Source: Symbiodinium sp. CCMP2592 | Taxonomy: Eukaryota > Sar > Dinophyceae > Suessiales > Symbiodiniaceae | NCBI GenBank assembly: GCA_905221615.1 | Contig: CAJNDT010005924.1 | Location: forward strand, 1-64,000 | Reading direction: 5' to 3' | Length of the DNA stretch: 64,000 nt | Part shown: positions 21,915 through 31,419 of the stretch, one piece after another | How positions within the stretch are numbered: the first letter of the stretch is position 1 | How the letters are laid out: each line of letters starts with the position of its first letter | Made by a program: the position numbers and the translations under genes | The notes under the pieces: model-generated | What the model saw: the letters and a program-made list of their open reading frames with translations, nothing else | Databases searched by the model: none | Told to the model about the DNA's origin: nothing

Positions 21915-22121
21915 CATAGGGGCCTTAATAATTCGACTATAGGGTTCCTTTAAAACGGCTCCTGTTAAAGGGGCTTAAAAGGGCGACTTTCAGTAGAAGG
22001 GCCATAAAAGGGATTTAGCATAGGGGCCTTAAGAGTTAGAATAGGTTTTTGGGGCCCATTATACTATGATTGTAAAAAGCAACCCACCAAAATAGTATAG
22101 GGATTTGTTTAGGCCCCTATG
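21915..22121. repeat. Family H foldback copy 2 with an adjoining H-like piece
   Basis: The compact unit 22020-22121 has ends TAGGGGCCTTAAGAGTTAGA and TTGTTTAGGCCCCTA. Just left (21915-22019) a second TAGGGGCCTTAATAATTCGA arm is followed by unrelated A/G-rich sequence, so two copies are nested or adjacent. Confidence 0.65.
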
Positions 22122-22227
22122 TTGTGTTATGAACAGCAGACTTCTGAATCACGAACTCTAAGTCCAATCCAAATGCCTGCCCCCGCCCCCGCACGACTTC
22201 GATCCGGTGTCAGTGAAGATAAAGCCC

Positions 22228-22333
22228 TACTTGTGGGGTATCATGCGATACTAAAGGTTAACCTTTTTGGTCTACAGGGATTATATAGGGACTACACTAC
22301 ACAAAAAAGGTTAAAGGTTACCTACTCGACTAC
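22228..22333. repeat. Foldback element, family K copy 2
   Basis: CTTGTGGGGTATCATGCGAT ... TACTCGACTA with the inner pair AAAGGTTAACCTTTTTGG / AAAAAAGGTTAAAGGTTACC. Confidence 0.8.
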
Positions 22334-22339
22334 TAGGAA

Positions 22340-23430
22340 GCCGTGATCTTTTTGTTGTTGCGGCACTGATGACGATCCTTATCTGGATACGTTTAAAGCC
22401 TTTGAACTATATTAGTAGGTAAGATCCTCTTAAGCCCAATAAGAGCAAATATAAAATGTCCCAAAGCCCTACCTAGTTATCTACAAAAGGCATCTCAGTC
22501 TTCTTGTTGATTCCGCGCCCGAACTCCCGACCCCCAAGGGTCTAATCGACAACGCGGTGAAGCAGTACATCCGACCCACCATCCCCAAAACGCTACGACC
22601 CTAGGACGCTTTCAGGCCGTGAGACCTGTGAAACTTATCCTACGTCATGTCCCACAACGCCACTCAGCTTTCAATAGCTCTGGGTCTGGAAGATTCTGGT
22701 CTACTTCCGGTTTGTGATTTCAGTTGGTGTTACGAATCAGGGGTGTAATGTGCTGCAGAGTTCCGGGAAACCTAAAACCTGAACCCCAAACTCTAAAAAA
22801 CTACCAACTAAACCGTGCGCCCCAATGTAGCGGCCTCAGTATTTCGATCCGGGGCAGAGTCACTTATAGTATGCTTGAAAACAGGAACCCCAGGGAGCGG
22901 AAGCAGTAATTGCCTGCAACTTAACCCTTTAAGCTTTCTTGATATCAAACTAAGAGCCTGGCCTCAGCTAGGGGTCTCCGCAGAGGGCGCAAGGCGCAGT
23001 GGCTCAAGAGGCCTGGAATAACTGGCGTTCTCTGCAGGGGCTGAGGGCTTAAGAGTTCAGGCTCTTTGGGTGCTAGGTTTTCTTGCTTGGGGCTCCTTTT
23101 TTCCGACTAATCCACGTGGTCTCAACCGGAAGGTCACTGGGGGCACGAGAGGATGGGTTCTAGGGTTTAAAGCTTAGGGTTCAGGGTATAGGACTAAGGT
23201 TTACCATACCATATCGGAATACTATCGCATACTTCGGAAAGGGTGCTAGAAGATCTATATAAGGGGTACGACAAGCGGTTCCGAGCCTTATCGGAAAAAT
23301 GCAGGGGTTTATGGGGTTCAAGGTCACCAACTCATGCTTGGGAGTCAAAAAATCCAGCAGCAGCTTAGCAAGGCATCATGTCAAGTGTCCTGCAGGCTCG
23401 TCACCTCTGAACGGTACCGTTGTGAGGAAC
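22340..23430. other. No gene recognised
   Basis: About 1.1 kb of unique sequence. Short frames at 22724-23021 carry no motif. A TTTAAAGCTTAGGG-type fragment lies near 23165. Confidence 0.35.
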
Positions 23431-23433
23431 AGC

Positions 23434-23554
23434 ACTTGGAAGGGCAGGGGACTTAGTAAGTAGGTTATAGGTAGAGTTATACGTACCCTAAATGGAGTTA
23501 CCCCAATTATAACCCTACTTATGAACGACTTACTAAGTCCCCTGCCCCTCCAAG
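23434..23554. repeat. Foldback element, family C copy 2
   Basis: ACTTGGAAGGGCAGGGGACT pairs with AGTCCCCTGCCCCTCCAAG. Inner text TACCCTAAATGGAGTTACCC is identical to the 51.4-kb copy. Confidence 0.9.
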
Positions 23555-23645
23555 CAAACTTTAGGCTTTAGTTGGGAAGCTGGAGCCTGAAATCAGACCC
23601 TCAACTCCGAAAGCCCCGCGCGCCCTAGATTCCTAATGTCCGACT

Positions 23646-23769
23646 TCCCAGACCCCTGGGAGGATCTAGAAGGCAGATCCCCTAATTTGGGGCCCTATAC
23701 TACCAAGGGTACTTTAGAGGAACCTCCATTGAGGGATCTGCTTTTTGGATCCCTTCGGGGGTTCTGGGT
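23646..23769. repeat. Foldback element, family I copy 2
   Basis: TCCCAGACCCCTGGGAGGAT pairs with ATCCCTTCGGGGGTTCTGGG. Inner GCAGATCCCCTAATTTGGGG matches copy 1. Confidence 0.85.
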
Positions 23770-23818
23770 TTATACTACTGCCAGCATATGCAAGGCTTCA
23801 CGGTCTCAAGACTCGAAA

Positions 23819-23905
23819 TGGGAGTTTCCGGAAATAGGGGGCCCGAATAAAATACCCTAAATAGTAGGAACCTTATCAGGTATCCCTAATCTTTGGAAAC
23901 TCTAA
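23819..23905. repeat. Foldback element, family J copy 3, shortened
   Basis: GGGAGTTTCCGGAAATAGGG pairs with CCCTAATCTTTGGAAACTC. The GGATCC core is altered to AGTAGGAACC. A further right-arm fragment (TACCCCTAGCTTTCAGAAAC) lies near 23975. Confidence 0.7.
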
Positions 23906-24064
23906 ACCCTTGCAGAGGCCTTTAAAGGAACCCTTGTACCCCCATACTAATCCCTTAAAGGAACCCCAAGGTACCCCTAGCTTTCAGAAACTTCGAAATC
24001 TCAGGAACAGCACCTTCGGACTGCAGCACCAAGGCCGAAAAGGCGATGTGGGGAGTCCTGAGTT

Positions 24065-24240
24065 TCGGTTTAGAGTTTAGGGTTTACAGTTTAGGGTTTA
24101 GGGTTTAGGGTTTAGAGTTTACGGTTTAGAGTTTAGGGTTTAGGGTCTAGAGTTTAGGGTTTAGAGTTTAGGGTCTAACGTTTGGAGTTTAGAGCTTACG
24201 GTTTCGAGTTTATGGTGTAGGATTTAGAGTACAGGGTGTT
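24065..24240. repeat. Telomere-variant array (TTTAGGG/TTTAGAG/TTTACGG)
   Basis: About 25 head-to-tail units in one orientation; perfect units sit in the left third and variants accumulate to the right. Confidence 0.85.
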
Positions 24241-24796
24241 GGGGGTATTAAGGAAAAGTGTCACGGGACTGCTGACAAGGGTACTCCGTGATCCTTGCAA
24301 GCACACGTGAAGGTGTGCCTCCGATATACTCCCGGAGCCACCTGAGTCCTGGAAGACATCTTCCCTGCTACACTACCCCTCCTGTTTCAGTTGCTGTCCA
24401 CGCCTGTGCTCACTCTTTACTTCTTGCGTTATTCTCCGGAGGGTCTGTTTTGGACTGGGGATTCAGACGCCCGATTCTTGCAAAATCGAGGGTCTGGAAA
24501 TCCCACAAACGCGAGGATTCACTGGTTCAGAAGATCGTGGATTCTGGCTTGCCGTCCCATGAACTCTACCTGTCATGAACGCCTAAACCTCCCTTTCAAT
24601 CAAACGACATACCCGGTCGACAGAAATTCGCTTACTCGACTTATATACGTGCTTTTTGAACCGCCAGTTCCAGCTCCAAACCCGCTTCCGCATGCTCGAA
24701 CCCGTGGTTTCCCAGTTCCGAAAATCACCACCCCATAGTTGCACCCGGAACCTGAACGAGACTCAAAAACCCTATGACCCTCAAACCCTGAACCCT
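24241..24796. other. No gene recognised
   Basis: Unique sequence. Overlapping frames at 24288-24738 lack motifs. Confidence 0.35.
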
Positions 24797-24920
24797 TACT
24801 TGGAGGATCATGGGACTTAGTAAGCAAGGTTATAGGTACCCTAATTGGGGTTATAAGTAGTTATAAGTGGAGTTACCCTAATTATAACCCTAGTTACTAA
24901 GTCCCATGATCCTTTAAGTA
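24797..24920. repeat. Foldback element, family B copy 3
   Basis: TACTTGGAGGATCATGGGAC pairs perfectly with GTCCCATGATCCTTTAAGTA apart from the terminal TTTAA/GGA difference. This is close to a family consensus. Confidence 0.9.
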
Positions 24921-25020
24921 TAAGCAGTGTGTCACCGGACCCCGAGCTGCAACCTTAAACGTTCTGTGCCCAGCGGCGCAGCTTCGGGTGGTAAGCACTC
25001 GAACAACGCCCGCCTCAGCA

Positions 25021-25129
25021 CTCCCAGAGGCCCCAATATCCCTTAATTCAGGAATATTCCTTAAATCATATTAGGGATCCTAGTATAAATTAAGGTATAT
25101 TCCTTAATTAAGGGATTTTTGAGTCTCCA
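25021..25129. repeat. Foldback element, family O copy 2
   Basis: CCCAATATCCCTTAATTCAG pairs with TTAATTAAGGGATTTTTGAG. The core ATTAGGGATCCTAGTATAAA contains GGATCC. Confidence 0.8.
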
Positions 25130-25356
25130 GGCTGAAGAGCGCACACTGTGTAGTGCCCCTTTGGGTCAGGCCTGTTTGCTGAGCCACAAAGCCAGCCTTT
25201 GCTTTCAGGATATCGAACAGTCAAGATTTCGGACCTTGTATATCACTGACCTGACATTGGGGCACAGAATTCCGAAACAGCAGTACGCAGACTGTCGTGG
25301 AGGTTTCGGCTTGGGGGTTTCCGGACTCAGGCCCCTGATTAGCAAATCAGGAAAAT

Positions 25357-25445
25357 ACAGGGGCCTTAATACTTAGAATAGGGTTTGGGCCCGTTATAAC
25401 ACGGAACCCCCAAAACAGTATTGGTAATTACTTAGGCCCCTATAC
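25357..25445. repeat. Foldback element, family H copy 3
   Basis: CAGGGGCCTTAATACTTAGA pairs with TACTTAGGCCCCTATA; the interior ACCCCCAAAACAGTATTGG matches copies 1 and 4. Related sequence continues to about 25530. Confidence 0.75.
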
Positions 25446-25622
25446 GAAATCCATATAATAGACCTTATAGTCGACCTTGTAGTAGCCTTTTAAAGGAACC
25501 CGATTCTAAGCATTTCAGCCCCTATATAACGACCATGGCGCATGAGGTAGAAGGGCCAGCCTCTTAACAGACTGCTGTAAGCCTTGGGGCCGAGATGACC
25601 CTTATAAGTAGGGGCCCTATAC

Positions 25623-25734
25623 CTAGGATACCCAGTAACCTAGGAATAAAAAGGCCTCTCTTTTTGGTATTGGGTAACTTTATAAGGAACCTAGGACTAG
25701 AAAAAGGGAATAAGGGTACTTCTGGGCATCCTAG
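25623..25734. repeat. Foldback element, family D copy 2, nested in another repeat
   Basis: CTAGGATACCCAGTAACCTA ... TTCTGGGCATCCTAG. The flanks ATGACCCTTATAAGTAGGGG and ATATGGTATATGAACC are adjacent, without this element, at 49.90-49.94 kb, so that locus is a paralogous empty site. Confidence 0.9.
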
Positions 25735-25799
25735 ACGACGAATCCCCATATGGTATATGAACCTGAAACCCTTTCAGGATGCACTTCGTCCCTAACGGA

Positions 25800-26184
25800 G
25801 TGTATGCCCATGCATGCCCATGCCGTAGCGCAGTGCTGAAAACAGCCACAAGAAGTTGTGTGTCTGCAAAAATCCTCCAAAACACAGAAACATAGTAATA
25901 AACAGTCACGAGGCTATCTGTCCTCTCTTCTTCAATAACCGGGCCCAAAACATCTTTCTCAGATCGACCAAAATATGTAAGGCCAAACATCGCGTACCTA
26001 AGAGATCCCGACACCCAGAACCTCAACCTGGGCACTAAACCAGAGCCCGCCGCAGCTGCAAGTAGAACATAGTGGAGGTCATAAGCACCATCACTCACGC
26101 GATGGACTTTTGTTCTGTCTCTTCAGATCCTCTTCGATGATGACTTCAACAAGAACAGAAGACCAGAAGGCAAAGTAGTGCTAC
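25800..26184 (-). CDS. Possible membrane-protein exon pair
   Basis: On the minus strand, a first piece (about 26181-26098) reads HYFAFWSSVLVEVIIEEDLK and ends at a consensus GTGAGT donor. A 43-base intron ending in TTGCAG joins it in phase to a second piece that stays open to about 25800. That piece includes GPVIEEER and a hydrophobic run (SLVTVYYYVSVFWRIFADTQ) suited to a membrane helix. Against this, part of the second piece (25921-26003) belongs to a 90-bp sequence found three times in the window, and upstream the frame has a TAG. The exon structure is an inference and no family is recognised. Confidence 0.35.
25921..26003 (-). repeat. Exon-like 90-bp repeat, copy 1
   Basis: Minus-strand words CTTAGGTAC, TCTGAGAAAGAT and GGCCCGGTTATTGAAGAAGA recur at 36123-36228 and 37181-37270. 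All three copies can be read as PVIEEE in the same frame. Confidence 0.65.
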
Positions 26185-26189
26185 TCAGC

Positions 26190-26640
26190 ACAGCTGCCAC
26201 AACCCAGTAGCAATAAGAATAATAAGAACGACAGAAAGTAAGAATGATTCGTTGCCCGAAACAGTAGAAACAAGAGGTCCCAAACCCCTGACGAAACGCA
26301 CGCATTTTTGAGGAGCCCTTGCATAAAGGATCAAGGTTGCCCTAAAGTTCTAAGCCTGGGCAACGCCTCAAATAGCCTCAGACGAGCTACCGCCAAAGCA
26401 AGACTTGAACACACTCTCAATACATCAGAAGCAAGTTCTCAGGGACATGCAGGACCCTAACTGCACCTGCTTTTCTCACCCGCCTGATGTCGGCCGGTTG
26501 TCGTCCGCTCTTTTTGCTGATTAAAACACTGGGGGTTTCTCAACAGTCTAAACCCTCTGAAGTGAATCATCGAACGTGTCCTTCCTGCTGCCACTGCAAT
26601 ACCACTGTAAGTTCAACCCAGGTATTGTCGCTAACTGGTA
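26190..26640. other. No gene recognised
   Basis: Unique DNA. A pyrimidine-rich run on the minus strand near 26190-26250 could be the end of an intron for the neighbouring exon candidate. Confidence 0.3.
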
Positions 26641-26654
26641 CTATAGGCGCCTCA

Positions 26655-26757
26655 GTGGCGCCTTAATAGTTAGACTAGGGGTTTGGGGCCCCGCTATACT
26701 CTACTGATAATAAGGAACCCCCATAATAGTATTGGTAATTATAAAGGCCCCTGTAGT
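26655..26757. repeat. Foldback element, family H copy 4
   Basis: GGCGCCTTAATAGTTAGACT pairs with GGTAATTATAAAGGCCCC. The interior GGGGTTTGGGGCCCCG / GGAACCCCC is conserved. Confidence 0.75.
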
Positions 26758-26948
26758 AGTCATCGTACTTCGGCATTGCGAAGCTGGATATGAGCATTTA
26801 GGATCATTAAGCTGCGACACGAACCAGATGTACTCAAGTTCGCAGCACCTTTGTGAGTAAGGATTAGGACTTAGGGTTACAACACTTACCATGATGACAA
26901 GTGTGGTGCAACAGCACGCTACATAGGGTGAACCATGTAGAAGCAGTA

Positions 26949-26949
26949 C

Positions 26950-26988
<39 letters not shown>

Positions 26989-27116
26989 CAGTAGTGAAGA
27001 AGAAGTAGTAGCAGTATTGGTAGCAGCAGTAATGGTAGTATATAAAATAGTAGTAGTAGTAGTAGTAGAAGTAGTAGTAGTAGCAGTATTGGTAGCAGCA
27101 GTAATGGTAGTATATA

Positions 27117-27164
<48 letters not shown>

Positions 27165-27249
27165 AAGTAGAAGTAGAAGTAGAAGTAGAAGTAGAAGTAG
27201 AAGTAGTAGAGTAGTAGTAGTCGTAGTAGTCGTAGTAGTCGTAGTAGTC

Positions 27250-27291
<42 letters not shown>

Positions 27292-27324
27292 CTAGTAGTA
27301 CTAGCAGTGGTAGTAGTAGTAGTC

Positions 27325-27388
<64 letters not shown>

Positions 27389-27466
27389 GTAGTAGTAGTA
27401 GTAGTGGTAGTAGTAGTATAGTAGTATTAGTCGTAGTAGTAGTCGTAGTAGCGCAGTAGCAGTAGC

Positions 27467-27500
<34 letters not shown>

Positions 27501-27512
27501 CTAGTAGCAGCC
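26949..27512. repeat. Long (AGT)n microsatellite
   Basis: Hundreds of bases of AGT with interspersed AGTAGA, AGTCGT and AGC variants. The segment AGTAGCAGTATTGGTAGCAG is duplicated at about 27005 and 27078. The long Tyr/Leu/Thr frame on the minus strand is an artefact. Confidence 0.95.
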
Positions 27513-27513
27513 A

Positions 27514-27956
27514 ACCGCGCCTCCTGGCGCCTGGCGTTAAACCTCTGTTTTTCTGCGTTTTTTGGGCGTTTGGCTAGGGTGCGGGGGGGGGGGGGGGGGG
27601 GGGTGGGGTGGGCGGGGGGGGGCCAATAACGACATGGTTGACCGCAAACGCAGTAGCGCCGGTAGCAGTAGCATTAGTAGGATGCTTGTGACAATGTGTC
27701 TTGCTCCACATCCTTGTGCAGTGACATGAACATTAACCTGACCATCTTCATCATCATCTTCATAAGCATCATCCTCGCCATCTTCAACATCATCGTTAAC
27801 CTGATACCATCATCCTCGTAATCCTCATCATCATCAACATAAGCCCAAGCAGTTAGTTCGTTGGAAGTTGGCTTAACTACAAATTCAAAAACACTACTAA
27901 AAACCAGCATTTTACACACTCGACAACTCAAAACTACCAGGAGCCAGGAGGCGCGG
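27514..27956. mobile_element. 443-bp element with 20-bp terminal inverted repeats inside the AGT array
   Basis: The ends CCGCGCCTCCTGGCGCCTGG (27514-27533) and CCAGGAGCCAGGAGGCGCGG (27937-27956) are inverted repeats with one mismatch. CTAGTAGCAG stands just outside each end, consistent with insertion into, or duplication of, the microsatellite. Inside are a 21-G run (27583-27603) and an ATC/CATC-rich stretch. No transposase frame is present, so it would be non-autonomous. Confidence 0.65.
27583..27622 (+). other. G-tract with quadruplex potential
   Basis: Twenty-one consecutive G, then GGGG, GGG and nine G separated by single T or C. This satisfies the four-G-run pattern for a G-quadruplex. 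Run length may be affected by assembly error. Confidence 0.7.
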
Positions 27957-28124
27957 AACCCTAGTAGCAGGAATAGGAGTAGGAGTAGTAGTAGGAGTAG
28001 GAGTAGGAGTAAGAGTAGGAGTAGGAGTAGGAGTAGGAGTAGGAGTAGGAGCAGGAGTAGGAGCAGGAGAAGTAGTAGTAGTAGTAGCAGTAGTAGTAGT
28101 AGTAGCAGTAGGAGTAGTAGTAGC

Positions 28125-28161
<37 letters not shown>

Positions 28162-28243
28162 ATAGTAGTAGGTGGTAGTAGTGCTACTAGTCAGTAGTTG
28201 TAGCAGAGGGAGTAGTAGCAGTAGTTGTAGTAGTAGTAGTAGT
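27957..28243. repeat. (AGTAGG/AGT)n microsatellite
   Basis: Starts as AGGAGT hexamers (27970-28075) and changes to AGT triplets (28075-28240). Confidence 0.95.
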
Positions 28244-28590
28244 ACAGCGTGTTGGGAAAAGAGGTCCGATATTCGACCAAGATCGCGCAGTCAATCTTGC
28301 TAATCTTGGTCAGCTGATTGTTTTTGGGGTGCAAGATTGCAGTACCAAGATCGCCCAAAAACCACTTGCACCACTTGAAAATGCACCGCTTGCACCACTT
28401 GTGGGGGGGGGAGGGAGGGGCCAATCTTGCTAATTTTGCCGGTGCAAGTCATGCAAGTGGCGCAAGTGGTGCTTGTGGTGAAAGTGGTGCAAGATTTGCA
28501 GGCTTTGCACCCTTAGCAAGATTGGCAAAATTAGCGAAATCTTGGCCCCAAACAGCGGAACTCATATGAACTCATCCCCCAGCACGTCGT
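28244..28590. mobile_element. Foldback-type insertion with GCAAGTGGT motifs
   Basis: The unit lies between two AGT arrays. Weak terminal arms CGTGTTGGGAAA / TCCCCCAGCACG flank it, and inner arms CCAAGATCGC...CTTGCTAATCTTGG and TAGCAAGATTGG...CTTGGCC are inverted. The centre repeats GCAAGTGG / CCACTTGC on both strands around a G-run. Confidence 0.5.
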
Positions 28591-28594
28591 AGTC

Positions 28595-28634
<40 letters not shown>

Positions 28635-28722
28635 GAGTAGGACTAGTAGTAGTAGTTGTAGTAGTCGTAGTAGTAGTAGTAGTAGTTGTAGTAGTAGTAG
28701 TAGTAGTAGTAGTAGTACTACG
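28591..28722. repeat. (AGT)n microsatellite
   Basis: AGT triplets with AGTCGT, AGTTGT and AGGAGT interruptions. Confidence 0.95.
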
Positions 28723-28860
28723 TACCTTAAACTGTTGTCACAGTAAGCAATATGCAAGTGATGGCAAGCCGCAATATCGATCCCTCACCATCTCACCATG
28801 TGTGTCGGTGTGTCACTCTGTGTCAAGGACCGAGATACTTGTAAGACAGATTTGAGGAAA

Positions 28861-29172
28861 GGCAGGTTTTCCTTGCATTTCGGCAGAGTAATAAGTGTTA
28901 ACTGCATAGTGTGCCTTTTCTACAGTTAACACTCAGTTAACACTCAGTTAACACTACAGTTAACACTACCGAAATGCCGCAAAAACCAGCATTTTGCAGA
29001 ATACACGCATTTTAACAGGAAAAAACTGCTAGTTTTAGCATCTTTTATACACATTTGACGAAAATGCTGGTTTTCCAGCATTTCGGCAGTGTTAACCGTA
29101 GGGTTAACTGTAGTGTTAACTGTAGTGTTAACTGAGTGTTAACTGAGTGTTAACTGAGCGTTAACTGTGGGA
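28861..29172. mobile_element. Foldback element with arrays of AGTGTTAACTG
   Basis: The left side holds four CAGTTAACACT units (28921-28966), the right side about seven inverted partners AGTGTTAACTG (29083-29168). Between them, ACCGAAATGCC and AAAACCAGCATTTT pair with AAAATGCTGGTTTT and GCATTTCGG. The whole unit is therefore a large hairpin with repeated subterminal palindromes (GTTAAC). An extra GCATTTCGGCAGAG arm lies outside on the left. Confidence 0.75.
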
Positions 29173-29511
29173 AATGTAAGGATTTACACTAAGCCAGAAT
29201 ACACGAGGAGCTCGCCAGTGGGAGTCCCACTAAAGTGCAGCGGAGCTGCATGGAGCAGACTTGGATCGAAGTGGAGCACTCGGGTCAGGGTGCAAAAAAA
29301 GTCGCATCCTGGAAGCCTGCAACCACAGTCGGCTTGCGTGGTCTTGGGCCGTACCTATAGCAACCAGCCGTGCCAACAAGCTTGCCGTATCGCATTCTTG
29401 GACATGTATCGGGCTTAGTCTGCATGTGGATGGTACCCGTCACAGGAAGCGTGTTACAGTCGAGTGAAGACACAGGCTACTTTGGTCATCTCAGCAAGAA
29501 GGATCCTGTCG

Positions 29512-29741
29512 GTTGATGGAGGAAATCTTGCACCATCTGCCTAATGACAGGTGACACGACACTTGAGCAGAACCCCGCACCCCCTTTTTAACATTGAAGG
29601 TGATGGATACGGAGGTGGTGCAAGAGTTTTGTCATTGGAACCCACGGCACTTCCGAGGATCACCGGTCAATGTTAAAAAGGGGGCGTGGGGTGTCTGCTT
29701 GGCTTGGCCACTTAAACTGGTGCAAGATTTCCTCCATCAAC
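29512..29741. mobile_element. 230-bp element with long terminal inverted repeats
   Basis: GTTGATGGAGGAAATCTTGC (29512) pairs with GCAAGATTTCCTCCATCAAC (ending 29741), a perfect 20-bp match extended by ACCA/TGGT. A second inner pair, CGCACCCCCTTTTTAACATT and AATGTTAAAAAGGGGGCGTG, follows. The right end abuts an AGT array. No coding capacity. Confidence 0.85.
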
Positions 29742-29767
29742 AGTAGTACTAGTACTCGTACTAGTAC

Positions 29768-29803
<36 letters not shown>

Positions 29804-29938
29804 CAGTAGTAGCAGTAGTAGTAGTAGGAGTAGTAGCCGCAGGAGTAGTAGTAGGAGCAGCAGCAGTAGTCGTAGTCTCAGTCGTAGTCGTAGTAGCAGT
29901 AGTCCTCTTTGTAGGCAGTGGCTGCGGCAGTGGCAGTC

Positions 29939-29972
<34 letters not shown>

Positions 29973-30085
29973 GAGGAGGAGGAGGAGGAGGAGGAGGAGG
30001 AGGAGTAGTAGTAGTAGTAGGAGCAAGAGTAGGAGTAGGAGTAGGGGTGGCGGTTGAAGACGATGCAGCAGTAGAAGGAGTAGCA
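29742..30085. repeat. Compound AGT, CAG and AGG microsatellite
   Basis: AGT units (29745-29900), then CAG (29938-29968), then AGG (29969-30005), then AGT/AGGAGT (30005-30060). The frames of poly-Ala, poly-Gly, poly-Ser and poly-Leu across it are artefacts. Confidence 0.95.
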
Positions 30086-30555
30086 GGTGGTGCTGCTGGT
30101 GGTGCTGCTGCTTCTGTTGTTGCTACCACTTCCACAGCTGCTGCTCCAGTGCGGACGAGAATGTATGTACAGTAGCCGTAGGTGCTTTAACGTACGACTA
30201 CGAAATACTAAACAAGGGCGTCAGACTTTTAAGAAACTCCCGATTCGTTTGACTAGACTGTCACTCTGCAGCCGCGAATTTTCTGCGCAAGGCTACGAGA
30301 CATGGTATAAGCCCACTCGATTATTCACCGATAGGGCCGGCGCAATGATGCCTTGCATCGTGAGATCAAGTCTGACACTCGAGTTAAGGACTAAGGATTC
30401 TGAGGGCTTAGGAGTTGAGGGTTCAGGGTTAAGCTTGGGCCAAGACGTGACAAGTGAGGAAGCTTTTGATTTTGAGCAAATCGGCAAAATGCCATCGCAA
30501 AGCCCGGACCTTCTTTTCTAAACCGGGCTTGGGTTAAGGGTTTAGAGTTTAGAGT
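30086..30555. other. No gene recognised
   Basis: A plus-strand frame at 30087-30521 starts inside the microsatellite and carries no motif. TTTAGAG/TTTAGG words at 30530-30555. Confidence 0.35.
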
Positions 30556-30667
30556 CTAGGATACCCAGTGACCTAGGAATAAAAAGGCCTCTCTTTTCGG
30601 TATTGGGTAACTTTATAAGGAACCTAGGACTAGAAAAAGGGAATAAGGGTACTACTGGGCATCCTAG
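30556..30667. repeat. Foldback element, family D copy 3
   Basis: CTAGGATACCCAGTGACCTA ... CTACTGGGCATCCTAG, with GAGT on both sides as a possible 4-bp duplication. The body is nearly identical to the 56.6-kb copy. Confidence 0.9.
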
Positions 30668-31296
30668 GAGTTTAAACACAAGCAGATCCTGTCCCATCTC
30701 AACCTACACATGAACCTGGTCCCCAAACTCACCGATGCAAGGATCACAAAAGTCGATGACGAAAGGAGGTGAGCAAACAACTCCCTCCCTAAACGCCATC
30801 GGCATGGACAGTTTCTCCGCCGGGCGCACCCTGGTTGAAGCCCATACGTCGCTGAGATAAGGCGATGAGACTTCGCTTTTAAATCCAGGCGATGCCTTGA
30901 GGGCCATGCACTCGGCCGGACTGAGACAGCAACAAAAAGCCTGCGACCACCTCAAGACCTCGCTGTTAGGTTCCAGTTTTACGAATAAGGGTGTGAGAGA
31001 CCTATAGACCCCTGGGAATTTGCAAGCCTTTGGCATTTTGGAAAACAGTGGATCTTCCGTTACGCATTAGTTCAGAAAGAGCAAGATCCTTCTTGCAAAC
31101 CAAGCGCAATCTGGGACGCCTCCATTTCAACAGTGGACAGAAACAGACTCCGGTTGTATTAGGCTTGGGAAATGGCTAGAAGGAGCATTCTACACCATCG
31201 GTTGGGAGTCTTGCGGCAAAAGTAACGAGTCTTTCAACTTCGGCCTCACGCTGCCCAGTTTAAGGATTCCTAAACCCTACCACAAGCAATAGCATC
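30668..31296. other. Unique DNA with one weak minus-strand frame
   Basis: An ATG-started minus-strand frame (31036-30704, 110 residues, Cys-rich, no named motif) is possible but unsupported. It is recorded here and not called as a gene. Confidence 0.3.
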
Positions 31297-31418
31297 CATA
31301 TGGGTGGTTGTCAATATTAGGGCCTATTAGGGTCCCTTTTTGGGTCCTTATTCTAATACGGCACCTAATATTCAGGGTACCCAAAAAGGGACCATAATCT
31401 TGACGACAACCCATATAG
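31297..31418. repeat. Foldback element, family F copy 2
   Basis: CCATATGGGTGGTTGTCAAT pairs with TTGACGACAACCCATATAG. Inner GGTCCCTTTTTGGGTCC / GGGTACCCAAAAAGGGACC is perfect. Confidence 0.9.
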
Positions 31419-31419
31419 G

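Noticed and set aside
26864..27514. 216-codon minus-strand frame of Tyr, Leu and Thr runs
   Set aside because: It is a translation of the (AGT)n microsatellite; every frame across such a repeat stays open and no motif is present.
29670..30175. Poly-Ser, poly-Gly and poly-Leu frames
   Set aside because: They are products of the AGT/CAG/AGG microsatellite with no conserved context.
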